A stretch of DNA of 64,000 nucleotides from JACVRW01 sp963819115 (lineage in GTDB: Bacteria; Actinomycetota; Thermoleophilia; Solirubrobacterales; Thermoleophilaceae): positions 248,001-312,000 of the forward strand of contig CAWFUR010000012.1 of the NCBI GenBank assembly GCA_963819115.1, given 5' to 3'. The translations under genes and the position numbers were made by a program. The notes under the pieces are model-generated. The model ran no database searches. It worked only from the letters and a program-made list of their open reading frames with translations, and was not told where the DNA came from. Below, piece after piece: positions 7,749 to 15,919 of the stretch (within the stretch, counting starts at the first letter, position 1; each line of letters begins with the position of its first letter).

Positions 7749-9065
7749 TTATCGGAGGGCGTTCGCGGCGTTCACGATGCCGTAGCCGTAGCGGTCGTCG
7801 AAGCCCGGGGGGCCCGCGTCCGTGGCGGTGTGCTCGAGGTGGGCCTCCACCGCGCCGGGGCTGGGATGGGCTCCGAGCCGCTTGGTGGCAATCAGCAGGG
7901 CCACGATGCCGGCCACGTGGGGGCTCGCCATGGACGTGCCCTCGTACCCGCCGGGAAGCCCGAAGCGCCGGATTCCGCGCGTGAAGGTCTCCTGGAGGAT
8001 CGAGCGGCCGCGGAGGTCCGGACGGCAGTGCTGCGCGTCCCACGGGTCGTCGGCGTTGGGGGCGTCCACCCCTCCGCCGGGAGCCACCACGTCGAGGTCC
8101 GCGCCGGCGTTCGAGTACTCGGCCTCGCAGCCGGTGGCCGTGGTGGCGCCCACGGCGATCACGCTCGACGCGCGGGCGGGGTAGGCCACCGCGGCGTCCG
8201 CCTGGTTGCCCGCGGCCGCCACCACGATCACGCCCTTGTCGCGTGCGTAGCGCAGCGCCGAGAGCACGTCGGGGATCTCTGCCGCGCGAACGCCCGACGG
8301 GAACTCGAGGCTCAGGTTGATCACATCAACACGGCGCCTGGCCGCGTATCGGATGCCGCGGGAGATGGCTACCGAGTCGCCCGACCCCTCCGAGTCCAGG
8401 ACGCGCAGGGGCATGATCCGGGCGCGGTAGGCGATCCCCGCCGTGGCGCGCTTGTTGTTCGTGGCCTGGGCGATCGTGCCGGCCACGTGGGTGCCGTGGC
8501 CGAACACGTCGTTGGGGTGCTTGTCGTGACCGACGAAGTCGTACCCGCGCAGGAAGGTGCTGCGGTGGAAGTCGGGGGCGCGGAGGTAGCGGCGGCGGGT
8601 CTCGTAGGCCACACCGCTGTCCAGTACCGCCACGGTCGCCCCCTTGGCCCCAGGGGCCCCCCGGTCGATCGCGATCTGCCAGGCCTCCGGCATGCCGAGA
8701 CCGAAGGGCCCGATCAGATTCCACTGGCGGTTCAGGCTCGGATCGTTCGGGACGTAGGCGGAGGCCGAGGCCTGGGCGCGGTAGTTCGGTACCGCGTAGG
8801 CCACGTTCGGATCGGAGCGGAGCTCGTGCACGGTGCTGCTCACGGACGCCCCGTCGTGGATCTGGAGCTGCTGCGAGCCGCCCGGCAGCCTGCGCTCCAC
8901 CGCCGTGCCCGATGCGCGCTCCAGGTTGCTCCGCTCGGTCGGTGCCGTGCCGTCCCGGTACTTCACGATCACCTGCCGGGGAACGTAGTCACGTGCCTGC
9001 GCGGATACCGGCAGGGCCAGGAGTGTCAGGGCCAGGAAGGCCGGTAGGAGCAGGCGTGTGGGCAT
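7749..9065 (-). CDS. Secreted subtilisin-like serine protease (S8)
   Basis: A 438-residue subtilase. A signal peptide spans about residues 1-24 (hydrophobic core, then AQA). An inhibitor-like prodomain lies at about 28-96, followed by the catalytic domain with Asp149 (LDSG), His190 (GHGTHVAG), oxyanion Asn287 (AAGN) and Ser378 (GTSMASPHVAG). All four key residues are present, so an active exported protease is expected. No C-terminal anchor or repeat domain is seen. It is divergent from the SDR gene, and its 3' end faces repeat copy 2. Confidence 0.95.
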   Translation of the reverse strand: MPTRLLLPAFLALTLLALPVSAQARDYVPRQVIVKYRDGTAPTERSNLERASGTAVERRLPGGSQQLQIHDGASVSSTVHELRSDPNVAYAVPNYRAQASASAYVPNDPSLNRQWNLIGPFGLGMPEAWQIAIDRGAPGAKGATVAVLDSGVAYETRRRYLRAPDFHRSTFLRGYDFVGHDKHPNDVFGHGTHVAGTIAQATNNKRATAGIAYRARIMPLRVLDSEGSGDSVAISRGIRYAARRRVDVINLSLEFPSGVRAAEIPDVLSALRYARDKGVIVVAAAGNQADAAVAYPARASSVIAVGATTATGCEAEYSNAGADLDVVAPGGGVDAPNADDPWDAQHCRPDLRGRSILQETFTRGIRRFGLPGGYEGTSMASPHVAGIVALLIATKRLGAHPSPGAVEAHLEHTATDAGPPGFDDRYGYGIVNAANALR

Positions 9066-9122
9066 TGGTTACGGTGCGTCTTGAGTGTACGAAGGCAACA
9101 ACAGGCCAGCACCGGCGAAGTT

Positions 9123-10229
9123 GTGACCGTCTGCGTCACGGGTGCCACAGGGTTCATCGGCTCGCACCTGGCACAACTTGCGTCGGAGACGCTCGGACCG
9201 GTACGGGTGACCTACCGGGACGAGAGGCGCCTCGAGCGCCTCGGCCACACGGAGGTCGAGCCGATTCGGGCCGACGTCCTCGATCGCGGCGCCCTCCGGC
9301 GGGCCTTTCGGGGGTGCGAGATCGTCTTCCACACCGCAGGCTACGTGGGATCCCGGCCGGCAAGCCGGGTCTGGGAGGTGAATGCGCTCTCGCCGAGGTT
9401 GGCCGTGGAGGCCGCCGCGGCGGAGGAGGTGAGGCGGGTGGTGGTCACGTCCAGCGTCGCGGGGATCGGACCCGCGCCTCCAGACCGCCCGGGAACCGAG
9501 GACGACCCCTACAGGGGAGGCGGGCTCGGCCTCACCTACCCGGACTCCAAGCACGAGGGGGAGTCCGAGGCCCTGGCCGCGGGCGCGCGCACGGGCGTGG
9601 AGGTGGTGATCGTGAATCCGTCCTACGTCTTCGGCCCGGCGGTGGACCGCACCCATCCGGGCGAGACGTCCAACCGGCTGATCGGGAACTACCTGCTCGG
9701 CCGCCTGCCGGCGGTGGTGGACGCGGAGACCAACGCCGTGGACGTCCGCGACGTGGCGCGCGGGCACCTGCTCGCCGCCTCCGGCGGGGCTCCGGGGGAG
9801 CGTTACGTGCTCGGCGGGCACGACCTGCAGTGGGTGGAGCTGATCGAGCGGGTGGCGCGGTTGTCCGGCGTGCACCACCCCCTGGTGGTGCTCCCGCGCG
9901 AGGCCGGCGCGCTGGCCCGGCGCGCGGAGGAGCTCGGCCTGCCCTCGCCGGTGGCAGGGGAGGGCGTGCTGCTGATGGCCCAGAGCTGGAGCTACTCGTC
10001 TAACAAGGCGCGCAGGGACCTCGGCTACCGGGCGCGCCCGCTCGACCGGACCCTGCGGGACACGATCGCCTGGTACCTCGAGCTGATCGAGGCGGGCGCC
10101 CTGGGCCGGCGCACCTCCCCGCTGTCGCTCACCGCCGCCGGCGTGCGCCTCGCCGGCCGTGTCGGCCTGCTGGGCGGCCTGCGGCTGGCGGAGCGCTACA
10201 CCGGGCGGCGCCTGGTGATCCGAGGATGA
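9123..10229 (+). CDS. NAD-dependent epimerase/dehydratase (extended SDR)
   Basis: A 368-residue extended short-chain dehydrogenase. The N-terminal Rossmann motif TGATGFIGSH and the active-site TYPDSKHEGE segment (a Y-x3-K-like arrangement) place it with dihydroflavonol reductase/sugar epimerase-like enzymes. Substrate unknown. I chose the GTG directly before TVCVTGATGF, which is where the fold begins. An in-frame TTG at 9081 would add 14 residues. The 3' end overlaps tadA by 4 bases (ATGA), so they are cotranscribed. Confidence 0.87.
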   Translation: MTVCVTGATGFIGSHLAQLASETLGPVRVTYRDERRLERLGHTEVEPIRADVLDRGALRRAFRGCEIVFHTAGYVGSRPASRVWEVNALSPRLAVEAAAAEEVRRVVVTSSVAGIGPAPPDRPGTEDDPYRGGGLGLTYPDSKHEGESEALAAGARTGVEVVIVNPSYVFGPAVDRTHPGETSNRLIGNYLLGRLPAVVDAETNAVDVRDVARGHLLAASGGAPGERYVLGGHDLQWVELIERVARLSGVHHPLVVLPREAGALARRAEELGLPSPVAGEGVLLMAQSWSYSSNKARRDLGYRARPLDRTLRDTIAWYLELIEAGALGRRTSPLSLTAAGVRLAGRVGLLGGLRLAERYTGRRLVIRG

Positions 10230-10687
10230 GCTTCTTCCCGCGCGACGAGTACTTCATGCGCCTGGCCCTGCGCGAGGCCGATCGCGCGCTCGACCACGAC
10301 GACGTGCCGATCGGCGCGGTGCTCGTGCACGAGGGGGAGGTGGTGGCCGCGGCTCCGAACGAGCGTGAGCTGCGCGGGGACCCGACCGCCCACGCCGAGA
10401 TGCTCGTGCTGCGGGCCGCGTCGGAGAAGCTCGGGGGCTGGCGGCTCCTGGACACCGTGCTCTACGTGACGCTGGAACCCTGCGCGATGTGCGCGGGCGC
10501 CATCGTGCTGGCCCGCGTGCCCCGCGTGGTCTACGGCACCGACGACCCGAAGGCCGGTGCCGCCGGCAGCGTGCTCGACGTGCTGGCCGAGCCGCGCCTC
10601 AACCATCGGCCTGACGTGGCGGGCGGACTTCTGGCGGAGGAGGCGGCCGATCTGCTGCGGGCCTTCTTCGCCGCGCGGCGCGGCTAG
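10226..10687 (+). CDS. tadA: tRNA-specific adenosine deaminase
   Basis: A 153-residue TadA that converts A34 of tRNA-Arg(ACG) to inosine. The zinc ligands and catalytic glutamate are visible as HAE at residues 56-58 and PCAMC at 85-89. Length and motifs fit TadA rather than a free-base deaminase. It is coupled by ATGA to the SDR gene and is followed 25 bases later by a tRNA-Ser gene, a tRNA-related neighbourhood common for tadA. Confidence 0.95.
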   Translation: MSFFPRDEYFMRLALREADRALDHDDVPIGAVLVHEGEVVAAAPNERELRGDPTAHAEMLVLRAASEKLGGWRLLDTVLYVTLEPCAMCAGAIVLARVPRVVYGTDDPKAGAAGSVLDVLAEPRLNHRPDVAGGLLAEEAADLLRAFFAARRG

Positions 10688-10712
10688 GGCCCGCGATGCC
10701 ACAATCTCCCGC

Positions 10713-10801
10713 GGAGGGGTGCCGGAGTGGTTGAACGGGGCGGTCTCGAAAACCGTTGTGGGCGGCAACGTCCACCGAGGGTTCGAATCCCTCCCCCTCC
10801 G
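10713..10801 (+). tRNA. tRNA-Ser (anticodon CGA)
   Basis: An 89-nt class II tRNA. The acceptor stem GGAGGGG/CCCCTCC pairs fully with discriminator G at 10801. The anticodon loop CTCGAAA carries CGA at 10747-10749. A long variable arm follows, and the T arm is GAGGG-TTCGAAT-CCCTC. CCA is not encoded. It reads UCG codons, which are common in this GC-rich genome. Confidence 0.97.
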
Positions 10802-11022
10802 CTGACAGCCCGCACCCGACCGTAGGAGCCCGTCCACCAGACGTCCTCGCAGGAACCCGCTGGCTGACCGGGTGCAACCGTCGCCGGCGCAGAAACGGCC
10901 TGGGAGCTGTCGATCACGGCCTACACCCTCTGGAAGGGCTTCAGGCCGTCGCCGGTCCTCGACGACAGCCGATATTGAGATGCCGGACGGGTATTCCCGC
11001 GGCCTGTGGGTAACGGAAGTCC

Positions 11023-11298
11023 ATGTTTCGATCGCTGCGGCGCATGCCGTTCCTCAAGCTGCTGGCGGTGGCGAAGGTCGTGTCGCTGGCAAGGCGTCAC
11101 TACCTGCATCTCGACCCGGCCGACCGGCGCCGCCTGGCCGAGCTCGTGCGCCGCGGCCGCCACATGAACCGGTCCGAGCGCCACGAGCTGCGCCGCCTGC
11201 TCGGCAAGCTCGAGCCGCGCGCGTTTGCCTTCGCGAGCGCCGACGCGTTCTCACCTGTGCGCCTGCCGCGGCGGTTGGCCGGGCATTCGGCCCACTGA
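11023..11298 (+). CDS. Small basic hypothetical protein
   Basis: A 91-residue arginine-rich protein: MFRSLRRMPFLKLLAVAKVV, then an HYLHLDPADRRRLAELV helix and an RSERHELRRLLGKLEP helix. It has no recognised catalytic motif and no clear membrane span, though the first 22 residues are amphipathic and hydrophobic. A GGAAG ribosome-binding site lies a few bases before the ATG. The helix-turn-like SERHELRRLLGKL pattern recalls small proteins often found in Solirubrobacterales, but I cannot assign a function. Confidence 0.6.
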   Translation: MFRSLRRMPFLKLLAVAKVVSLARRHYLHLDPADRRRLAELVRRGRHMNRSERHELRRLLGKLEPRAFAFASADAFSPVRLPRRLAGHSAH

Positions 11299-11373
11299 CA
11301 GCCACACTCGTTCGCATCGTGTTGCGGTCTAGCTCGGGATTCGATGCCCGACGGGAAATCCAAGGACCCCGCT

Positions 11374-11823
11374 CTAGACAGCCGGGCGGTCGCCGATCCA
11401 GTAGCGCGGCCCGGGACCGAGGCTGGCGGCTCGGTCGTCGGGATTGGCGAGCTTGCACCGGGAGAGTGAGAGGCAGCCGCAGCCGATGCACTCCGTGAGC
11501 CCGGCCCGCAGCCGCTCGAGCTCGGCTATCCGCTCGTCGATCCGCGTCGTCCAGGATTGCGACAGGCGCGCCCAGTCCCGACGGTTCGGCACATGGCCGG
11601 GAGGCAACTTCGAGAGCTCGCCGGAGATCTCATCGAGCGTCAGCCCGACGCGCTGGGCGAAGACGATGAAGGCGATCCGGCGAAGGACAGCCCGTGGGTA
11701 GCGGCGATGTCCCGAGCCGGCGCGCTCCGAGCTGATCAGCCCCCGCTCCTCGTAGTAACGGAGCGCCGACGCGGCCACGCCGCTGCGGCCTGCCACGGCG
11801 CTGATCGTGAGCAGGGGAGGCAT
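11374..11823 (-). CDS. soxR: Redox-sensitive transcriptional activator SoxR
   Basis: A 149-residue MerR-family regulator: the N-terminal winged HTH (TISAVAGRSGVAASALRYYEERGL), a dimerisation helix and the [2Fe-2S] binding motif C-x2-C-x-C-x5-C at Cys112, 115, 117 and 123 (CIGCGCLSLSRC). Oxidation of the cluster by redox-active compounds activates target promoters with a 19-bp spacer. The start at 11823 is set by the MerR N-terminus. The divergent gene at 11911 has a matching SoxR-type promoter in the 87-base intergenic region. Confidence 0.95.
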   Translation of the reverse strand: MPPLLTISAVAGRSGVAASALRYYEERGLISSERAGSGHRRYPRAVLRRIAFIVFAQRVGLTLDEISGELSKLPPGHVPNRRDWARLSQSWTTRIDERIAELERLRAGLTECIGCGCLSLSRCKLANPDDRAASLGPGPRYWIGDRPAV

Positions 11824-11848
11824 GCCCGCATGACACCACGATTGGTTC

Positions 11849-11879
11849 TTGACTTCAAGCTCACTTGAACTTGTAGCTT
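11849..11879 (+). promoter_or_regulatory. SoxR-type promoter with operator
   Basis: The -35 TTGACT (11849-11854) and the -10-like TAGCTT (11874-11879) are separated by 19 bp, the overlong spacer typical of MerR-family activation. A perfect inverted repeat TTCAAG-CTCA-CTTGAA (11854-11869) sits in the spacer and resembles the CAAG-N4-CTTG core of SoxR boxes. It points to the DUF5519-like gene at 11911. Confidence 0.75.
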
Positions 11880-11910
11880 GGAACTCGAGCGCAATCCCGA
11901 GGAGAGATCG

Positions 11911-12243
11911 ATGACGAGGCCAGAGACAGCCAGCGAGAGGATCACCGCGGAGGTCACCTCGTGGCCGGGCGTGGAGGCCGGCCTCGGCAGCCGCGGCGAG
12001 TACGGCTTCCAGGTCGATGGTCACCAGATCGGCCACCTCCACGGCGATCACGCCGCCCACTTCGGATTTCCACGCGACGTCGGTGCCGAGCTGCGCGCCG
12101 CGGGCCGGGTCGGGCCCCACCCGGTGAACCAGCGTTCGACCAAGATGGCCGCGCGCCGCATCGAGAACGACGCGGACGTCCGCGAGGTGATCGAGCTGAT
12201 GCGGCTCAACTACGACCGCGTGGCGGCGACCGTCAGGAGCTGA
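11911..12243 (+). CDS. Luciferase-domain (DUF5519-like) protein, probable SoxR target
   Basis: A 110-residue protein with the small 'luciferase' domain of the DUF5519 type: EVTSWPGVEAGLGSRGEYGFQVDGHQIGHLH, then the GPHPVNQRSTKMAARRIENDADV region. It is too short to be an enzyme of the LLM type; the biochemical role is unknown. GAGGAGAG at 11899-11906 is an excellent ribosome-binding site for the ATG at 11911. The SoxR-type promoter immediately upstream makes it the likely primary SoxR-controlled gene. The stop overlaps the convergent GNAT gene by 11 bases. Confidence 0.82.
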   Translation: MTRPETASERITAEVTSWPGVEAGLGSRGEYGFQVDGHQIGHLHGDHAAHFGFPRDVGAELRAAGRVGPHPVNQRSTKMAARRIENDADVREVIELMRLNYDRVAATVRS

Positions 12244-12688
12244 GGGGCGCCGGCCAGACCATCCGGGCGTCGGGCTCGCGCTCCTCGTTGTCCGACCCGT
12301 CGCCGGTCTCGGCGATCGTGAACCCGAGGGCCTCGTAGAACGCGATCGCTCCCCGGTTGCGCTGGAACACCCACAGGTCGAGTCCGCCGGGGTGTAGCGC
12401 CTGGGCGTGGCAGAGGAGCAGGCTCCCCACCCCGGCCCGCTGTGCCCCGGGCTCAACGTAGAGGTGCTCGACGCGCGCCCCGCCCACCACGATGAAGCCG
12501 AGCACCCGCTCGCCGTCCGCCGCCACCGTGGTCGCGCCGGCGGCGATATGCGCGTCGAAGAAGTCGCGATCCTCCGCGCCCGAGTGGAGCACCGGCAGTT
12601 GGGGAAGCGCGGCCGCCCGGGCGGACTGGAAGACGTGCACAATCGCGTCCCTGTCGCCCGCGTTGGCTGCACGCAGCCGCCCCCTCAC
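12233..12688 (-). CDS. GNAT family N-acetyltransferase
   Basis: A 151-residue GNAT protein. Motif A is visible in VEHLYVEPGAQRAGVGSLLLCHAQ (acetyl-CoA pyrophosphate loop Q-R-A-G-V-G), and motif B in WVFQRNRGAIAFYEALGFTIAETG. Substrate unknown; such enzymes acetylate amines on small molecules or proteins. The start is GTG with GGAG a few bases upstream. No partner genes are evident, as it faces the DUF5519-like gene convergently. Confidence 0.88.
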   Translation of the reverse strand: MRGRLRAANAGDRDAIVHVFQSARAAALPQLPVLHSGAEDRDFFDAHIAAGATTVAADGERVLGFIVVGGARVEHLYVEPGAQRAGVGSLLLCHAQALHPGGLDLWVFQRNRGAIAFYEALGFTIAETGDGSDNEEREPDARMVWPAPLSS

Positions 12689-12776
12689 TGACTCTCCAGC
12701 CCGGCGACCGCGGGCGCGGACGGTCCAGTGTTCTGCTCCGCCATGGCGGTCAAGTATTGCGCTCGGCCCTTTGGCG

Positions 12777-12806
12777 TTGACATATGCCTATATCGGTATA
12801 TATAGT
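12777..12806 (+). promoter_or_regulatory. Promoter/operator of the ArsR-family gene (leaderless)
   Basis: The -35 TTGACA (12777-12782) and -10 TATAGT (12801-12806) have an 18-bp spacer, and the -10 ends 7 bases before the ATG at 12814. An imperfect AT-rich inverted repeat, ATATGCC...GGTATAT, covers the spacer between them and is a plausible autoregulatory operator. Confidence 0.65.
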
Positions 12807-12813
12807 GGTCGGC

Positions 12814-13170
12814 ATGGCACGAGCAGCGACCACCACCGACGCGTTCAACGCCGTGGCCGAGCCGCGGCGGCGAGAGATCCTGGACGTGCTCGCGGGCGGC
12901 GAGCGCCCCGTGAACGACCTGGTGCGGACGCTAGGACTGGCTCAGCCGCAGGTGTCCAAGCATCTGCGGGTGCTTCGAGAGGTGGGAGCGGTTGACGTGC
13001 GCGAAGACGGACGGCAGCGGCTGTACCGGCTGAACGGCCATGCGCTCAAGCCCATTCACGACTGGGTGAAGAGCTACGAGCGCTCGTGGTCGGAGCGGTT
13101 CGATCAGCTGGATGTCGTGTTGGAAGAACTCAAGGAGAAGAAGCAAGGAGATGGACGCAATGACGAGTAG
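12814..13170 (+). CDS. ArsR/SmtB-family transcriptional regulator
   Basis: A 118-residue winged-HTH repressor: FNAVAEPRRREILDVLAGGERPVNDLVRTLG, recognition helix LAQPQVSKHLRVLREVG, and wing DVREDGRQRLYRLNG. No metal-binding CxC motif is visible, so it belongs with the non-metal ArsR proteins usually paired with an SRPBCC/AHSA1 protein, as here. The start at 12814 is preferred to the in-frame ATG at 12784 because the latter lies within the promoter. The AHSA1 gene overlaps its 3' end by 11 bases. Confidence 0.92.
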   Translation: MARAATTTDAFNAVAEPRRREILDVLAGGERPVNDLVRTLGLAQPQVSKHLRVLREVGAVDVREDGRQRLYRLNGHALKPIHDWVKSYERSWSERFDQLDVVLEELKEKKQGDGRNDE

Positions 13171-13639
13171 TGGAACGGCCACGGTGACGCTTCCCACGGA
13201 GAGGCAGATCCTCATCACGCGCGAGTTCGATGCGCCGAAGCACCTGGTGTACAAGGCGTGGACCACGCCCGAGCTGGTCAAGCGCTGGTGGAACGCCAAG
13301 CGCGGCGAGGTCACGATCGCCGAGATCGACCTGCGGGTGGGCGGCAGGTGGCGCTGGGTGATGATCGCGCACGGCGACCTCGAGGTGGGCTTTCACGGTG
13401 AGTACCGCGAGATCGTTCCCAACGAGCGCATCGTGTCCACCGAGGTCTTCGAGGGCATGCCCGACGCCGAGTCGCTGAACACCCTGACGCTCACCGAGGA
13501 GGACGGCCGAACGACCCTCACCGTTCTCGTGGAGCACGCGGCCCAGGAGCACCGCGACGCACACATCAACTCGGGCATGGAGGCCGGCATGAACGACGCG
13601 ATGGACCTCCTCGAGGAGGTTGCGGTCTCGCTTCGCTGA
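13160..13639 (+). CDS. SRPBCC (AHSA1-like) domain protein
   Basis: A 159-residue START-like protein: ITREFDAPKHLVYKAWTTPELVKRWW at the N-terminus, the central GGRWRWVMIAHGDLEVGFHGEYREIVPNERIV, and a C-terminal helix with NDAMDLLEEVAVSLR. The deep hydrophobic cavity of this fold binds small ligands. It is commonly paired with an ArsR regulator, which may sense the same compound. AAGGAG at 13145-13150 favours the ATG at 13160 over 13151. A hairpin terminator follows. Confidence 0.9.
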   Translation: MTSSGTATVTLPTERQILITREFDAPKHLVYKAWTTPELVKRWWNAKRGEVTIAEIDLRVGGRWRWVMIAHGDLEVGFHGEYREIVPNERIVSTEVFEGMPDAESLNTLTLTEEDGRTTLTVLVEHAAQEHRDAHINSGMEAGMNDAMDLLEEVAVSLR

Positions 13640-13652
13640 GCAGGCGTTTCGC

Positions 13653-13679
13653 GCGGGGCCTCGGCTACGAGGTCCCCGC
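13653..13679 (+). terminator. Hairpin terminator after the ArsR/AHSA1 operon
   Basis: Inverted repeat GCGGGGCCTCG / CGAGG-T-CCCCGC: an 11-bp GC-rich stem with one bulged base and a GCTA loop, 14 bases after the stop. It has no U tract, as is usual in high-GC actinobacteria. Confidence 0.6.
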
Positions 13680-13757
13680 GTTCGTCACATCCGCGCCACT
13701 TGCACTGCGGCCCCGCGTGGTGGGAGGCTCCGAGCGTCCACCGACTGGAGGCCGGAG

Positions 13758-14981
13758 ATGAGCGACCAATACGACGCGATCGTGGTGGGGGCGCGGTGTG
13801 GGGGTTCGCCCACGGCGATGCTGCTGGCCCGGGCCGGCCACCGGGTGCTTCTGCTGGACAAGGCCACGTTCCCGAGCGACACGATGTCCACGCACCTCGC
13901 TCATCCGCCAGCCGTGGCCGCTCTCGCCCGCTGGGGAATCCTCGACCGGCTCGAGGCCACCAACTGCCCCCCGATCACCAGGTATTCGTTCGACTTCGGG
14001 CCCGTCAGCGTGGCGGGGACTCCGCGTCCGGCGGACGGGGCTGCCAACGCCTACTGCCCGCGCCGTTTCGTGCTCGACGCGTTGCTGGTGGAGGCCGCCG
14101 CGGCGGCGGGCGCCGAGGTGCGTGAGGACTTCACCGTCGACGAGATCGTGACCGGCGACGGGCGCGTGGCCGGCATCCGCGGCCACGCGAGGGATGGCGG
14201 GACGCTCACCGAGCGGGCCCGGGTGGTGGTGGGCGCGGACGGCAAGCACTCGCTGGTGGCCAAGTCCGTGGAGCCCGAGCGGTACAACGAGACACCGGCG
14301 CTGGCACCCGCCTACTACGCGTACTGGAGCGGGCTTCCCACCCCCGGCTTCGAGAACTTCATCCGCGGCGAGGATCACCGCGGCTGGGCGGCCCTGCCGA
14401 CCCATGACGGTCTCACCTGTGTGGTCCAGGGCTGGCCGCAGTCGGAGTTCAAGGACAACCGCAAGGACGTGGAGGGCACCTACATGAGGTCCTTCGAGCT
14501 CGTGCCCGAGTTCGCCGAGCGAATCCACGCGGCACACCGTGAGACGCGGATCGTGGGCACTGCCGACATGGCGGGCTTCTTCCTCAAGCCCCATGGCCCG
14601 GGGTGGGCGCTGGTCGGGGACGCCGGGTACCACAAGCACCCGATCACGGCCTTCGGGATCACGGACGCGTTCCGTGACGCCGAGTTGCTGGCGGGCGCCC
14701 TGGACGACGCCTTTGCCGGGCGGCGCCCGTACGACGAGGCGATGTCCGGCTACCAGCAGGCCCGGGACGCCGAGGCGATGCCCGTCTACGGATTCACGAA
14801 TGAGTTCGCGAAGATCGAGCCTCCGCCGCCCGAAATGCAGCAGCTGATCGGTGCGATGCAGGGCAACCAGGAGGCGATGGACGGCTTCGTCAGCGTCATG
14901 GCGGGAACACTCCCGGCGCCCGAGTTCTTCGGGCCCGAGAACGCGGGCCGGATCATGGCCCAGGCGGCGCAGGCCGGCTAG
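13758..14981 (+). CDS. FAD-dependent oxidoreductase (geranylgeranyl reductase-like)
   Basis: A 407-residue flavoprotein with an N-terminal dinucleotide-binding motif (DAIVVGARCGGSPTAMLLARAGHRVLLLDK) and the second FAD motif in WALVGDAGYHKHPITAFGITDAFRDAELL. It belongs to the PHBH/geranylgeranyl-reductase fold group: monooxygenases or saturases acting on hydrophobic substrates. Substrate unknown. The start at 13758 is supported by GGAG 5-10 bases upstream. The stop overlaps the convergent Usp gene by 4 bases. Confidence 0.9.
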   Translation: MSDQYDAIVVGARCGGSPTAMLLARAGHRVLLLDKATFPSDTMSTHLAHPPAVAALARWGILDRLEATNCPPITRYSFDFGPVSVAGTPRPADGAANAYCPRRFVLDALLVEAAAAAGAEVREDFTVDEIVTGDGRVAGIRGHARDGGTLTERARVVVGADGKHSLVAKSVEPERYNETPALAPAYYAYWSGLPTPGFENFIRGEDHRGWAALPTHDGLTCVVQGWPQSEFKDNRKDVEGTYMRSFELVPEFAERIHAAHRETRIVGTADMAGFFLKPHGPGWALVGDAGYHKHPITAFGITDAFRDAELLAGALDDAFAGRRPYDEAMSGYQQARDAEAMPVYGFTNEFAKIEPPPPEMQQLIGAMQGNQEAMDGFVSVMAGTLPAPEFFGPENAGRIMAQAAQAG

Positions 14982-15919
14982 TTGGAGGGCGGAACGACCA
15001 ACACAGGAAGGTGGCTGTGGTGCACCACACCGTGGGAGACGCTTCCGAGAGCGGCTGAGATGCCGGTCTTACCTCGGGAGCCCATCACGATCGCCGCCGC
15101 GCCGAGCTCGCCGGCCGTGTCGATCAGGTCCTTCCAGATCGGGCCCGTGGTCATCTGGGAGGCGAGGGGCTCGGCCACGAGGCCGGCCTCCGCCGCGACG
15201 GCGACTCCCTCCGCCGTGCTCCGCCGTGCCTCCCCCGCCCCGACCTCGTCGAGCTCTGCCTCCATGCCCGAGCTGAACCCACCGGGACCGGCGAGAGCGG
15301 CGGTGCGAGCGGCAAGCGACTCCCAGACCGAGAGCACCACGGCACGGCGTCCGGGGAACAGCTCGCCCGCGATCTGGATTGCCCGGGCGGAGCCTTCGGA
15401 GCCGTCGTGGCAGAGCACTATCGGGCCGGCGGGCAGCGGGTCCGGGGTGGAGTCGGGAACCACCAGGACGGGGAAGTGGGCGTGGGTGAGCACCGAGCTG
15501 GAGACGCTCCCCAGGAGCGCCCGGCCCACGCCGGAGCTCCCGTGCGCCCCGACGACGATCAGGCGAGGCCGGTGACGTGCCGCGGCCTCCACGATCGCTC
15601 GCCAGGTCTTGGCCTCCTCCTTGACCGGCAGCGGGAGGGCGCTGAAGCCCGCGGCGCGAGCCAGCTCTGCGCCCTCCTGCGCCCGTTTCTCGGCCGCCTC
15701 GGCGTCGAGCTGGTCGATCTCCTTCACGGCCTTGGACAACGGAGCGGGCCCGGGTCCGATGGTCCCCCGGAACACCACCTGTGACATGCCGGCCCACGAA
15801 TGGCACACAAGGGCACGACCGTGGATGGAGAGCGCAGACGCCGCGGCGATCGCTCGGGCCGAGCTCTCGGAGCCGTCGTAGCACAGGAGGACCGGTGCGG
15901 AGTCGCGGTGTTCGCTCAT
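14978..15919 (-). CDS. Universal stress protein, tandem two-domain
   Basis: A 313-residue protein with two Usp domains (about residues 8-145 and 160-310). The first has an intact ATP loop, GAHGSSGVGRALLGS. The second, GSRGKTGISAALGS, is one residue short between the second and third glycines. Each domain begins with the nucleotide-binding strand and aspartate (LLCYDGSE, VLCHDGSE). It is the last gene of an operon running CBS protein, Usp, Usp, Usp. Its ATG overlaps the stop of the preceding Usp gene by 4 bases. Confidence 0.93.
   Translation of the reverse strand: MSEHRDSAPVLLCYDGSESSARAIAAASALSIHGRALVCHSWAGMSQVVFRGTIGPGPAPLSKAVKEIDQLDAEAAEKRAQEGAELARAAGFSALPLPVKEEAKTWRAIVEAAARHRPRLIVVGAHGSSGVGRALLGSVSSSVLTHAHFPVLVVPDSTPDPLPAGPIVLCHDGSEGSARAIQIAGELFPGRRAVVLSVWESLAARTAALAGPGGFSSGMEAELDEVGAGEARRSTAEGVAVAAEAGLVAEPLASQMTTGPIWKDLIDTAGELGAAAIVMGSRGKTGISAALGSVSHGVVHHSHLPVLVVPPSN

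Noticed and set aside
10802..11022. Search of the 221-base gap after tRNA-Ser for a second tRNA, a small gene or a terminator.
   Set aside because: Only a weak CTGTCG/CGACAG inverted repeat with a long spacer was seen; nothing supportable.
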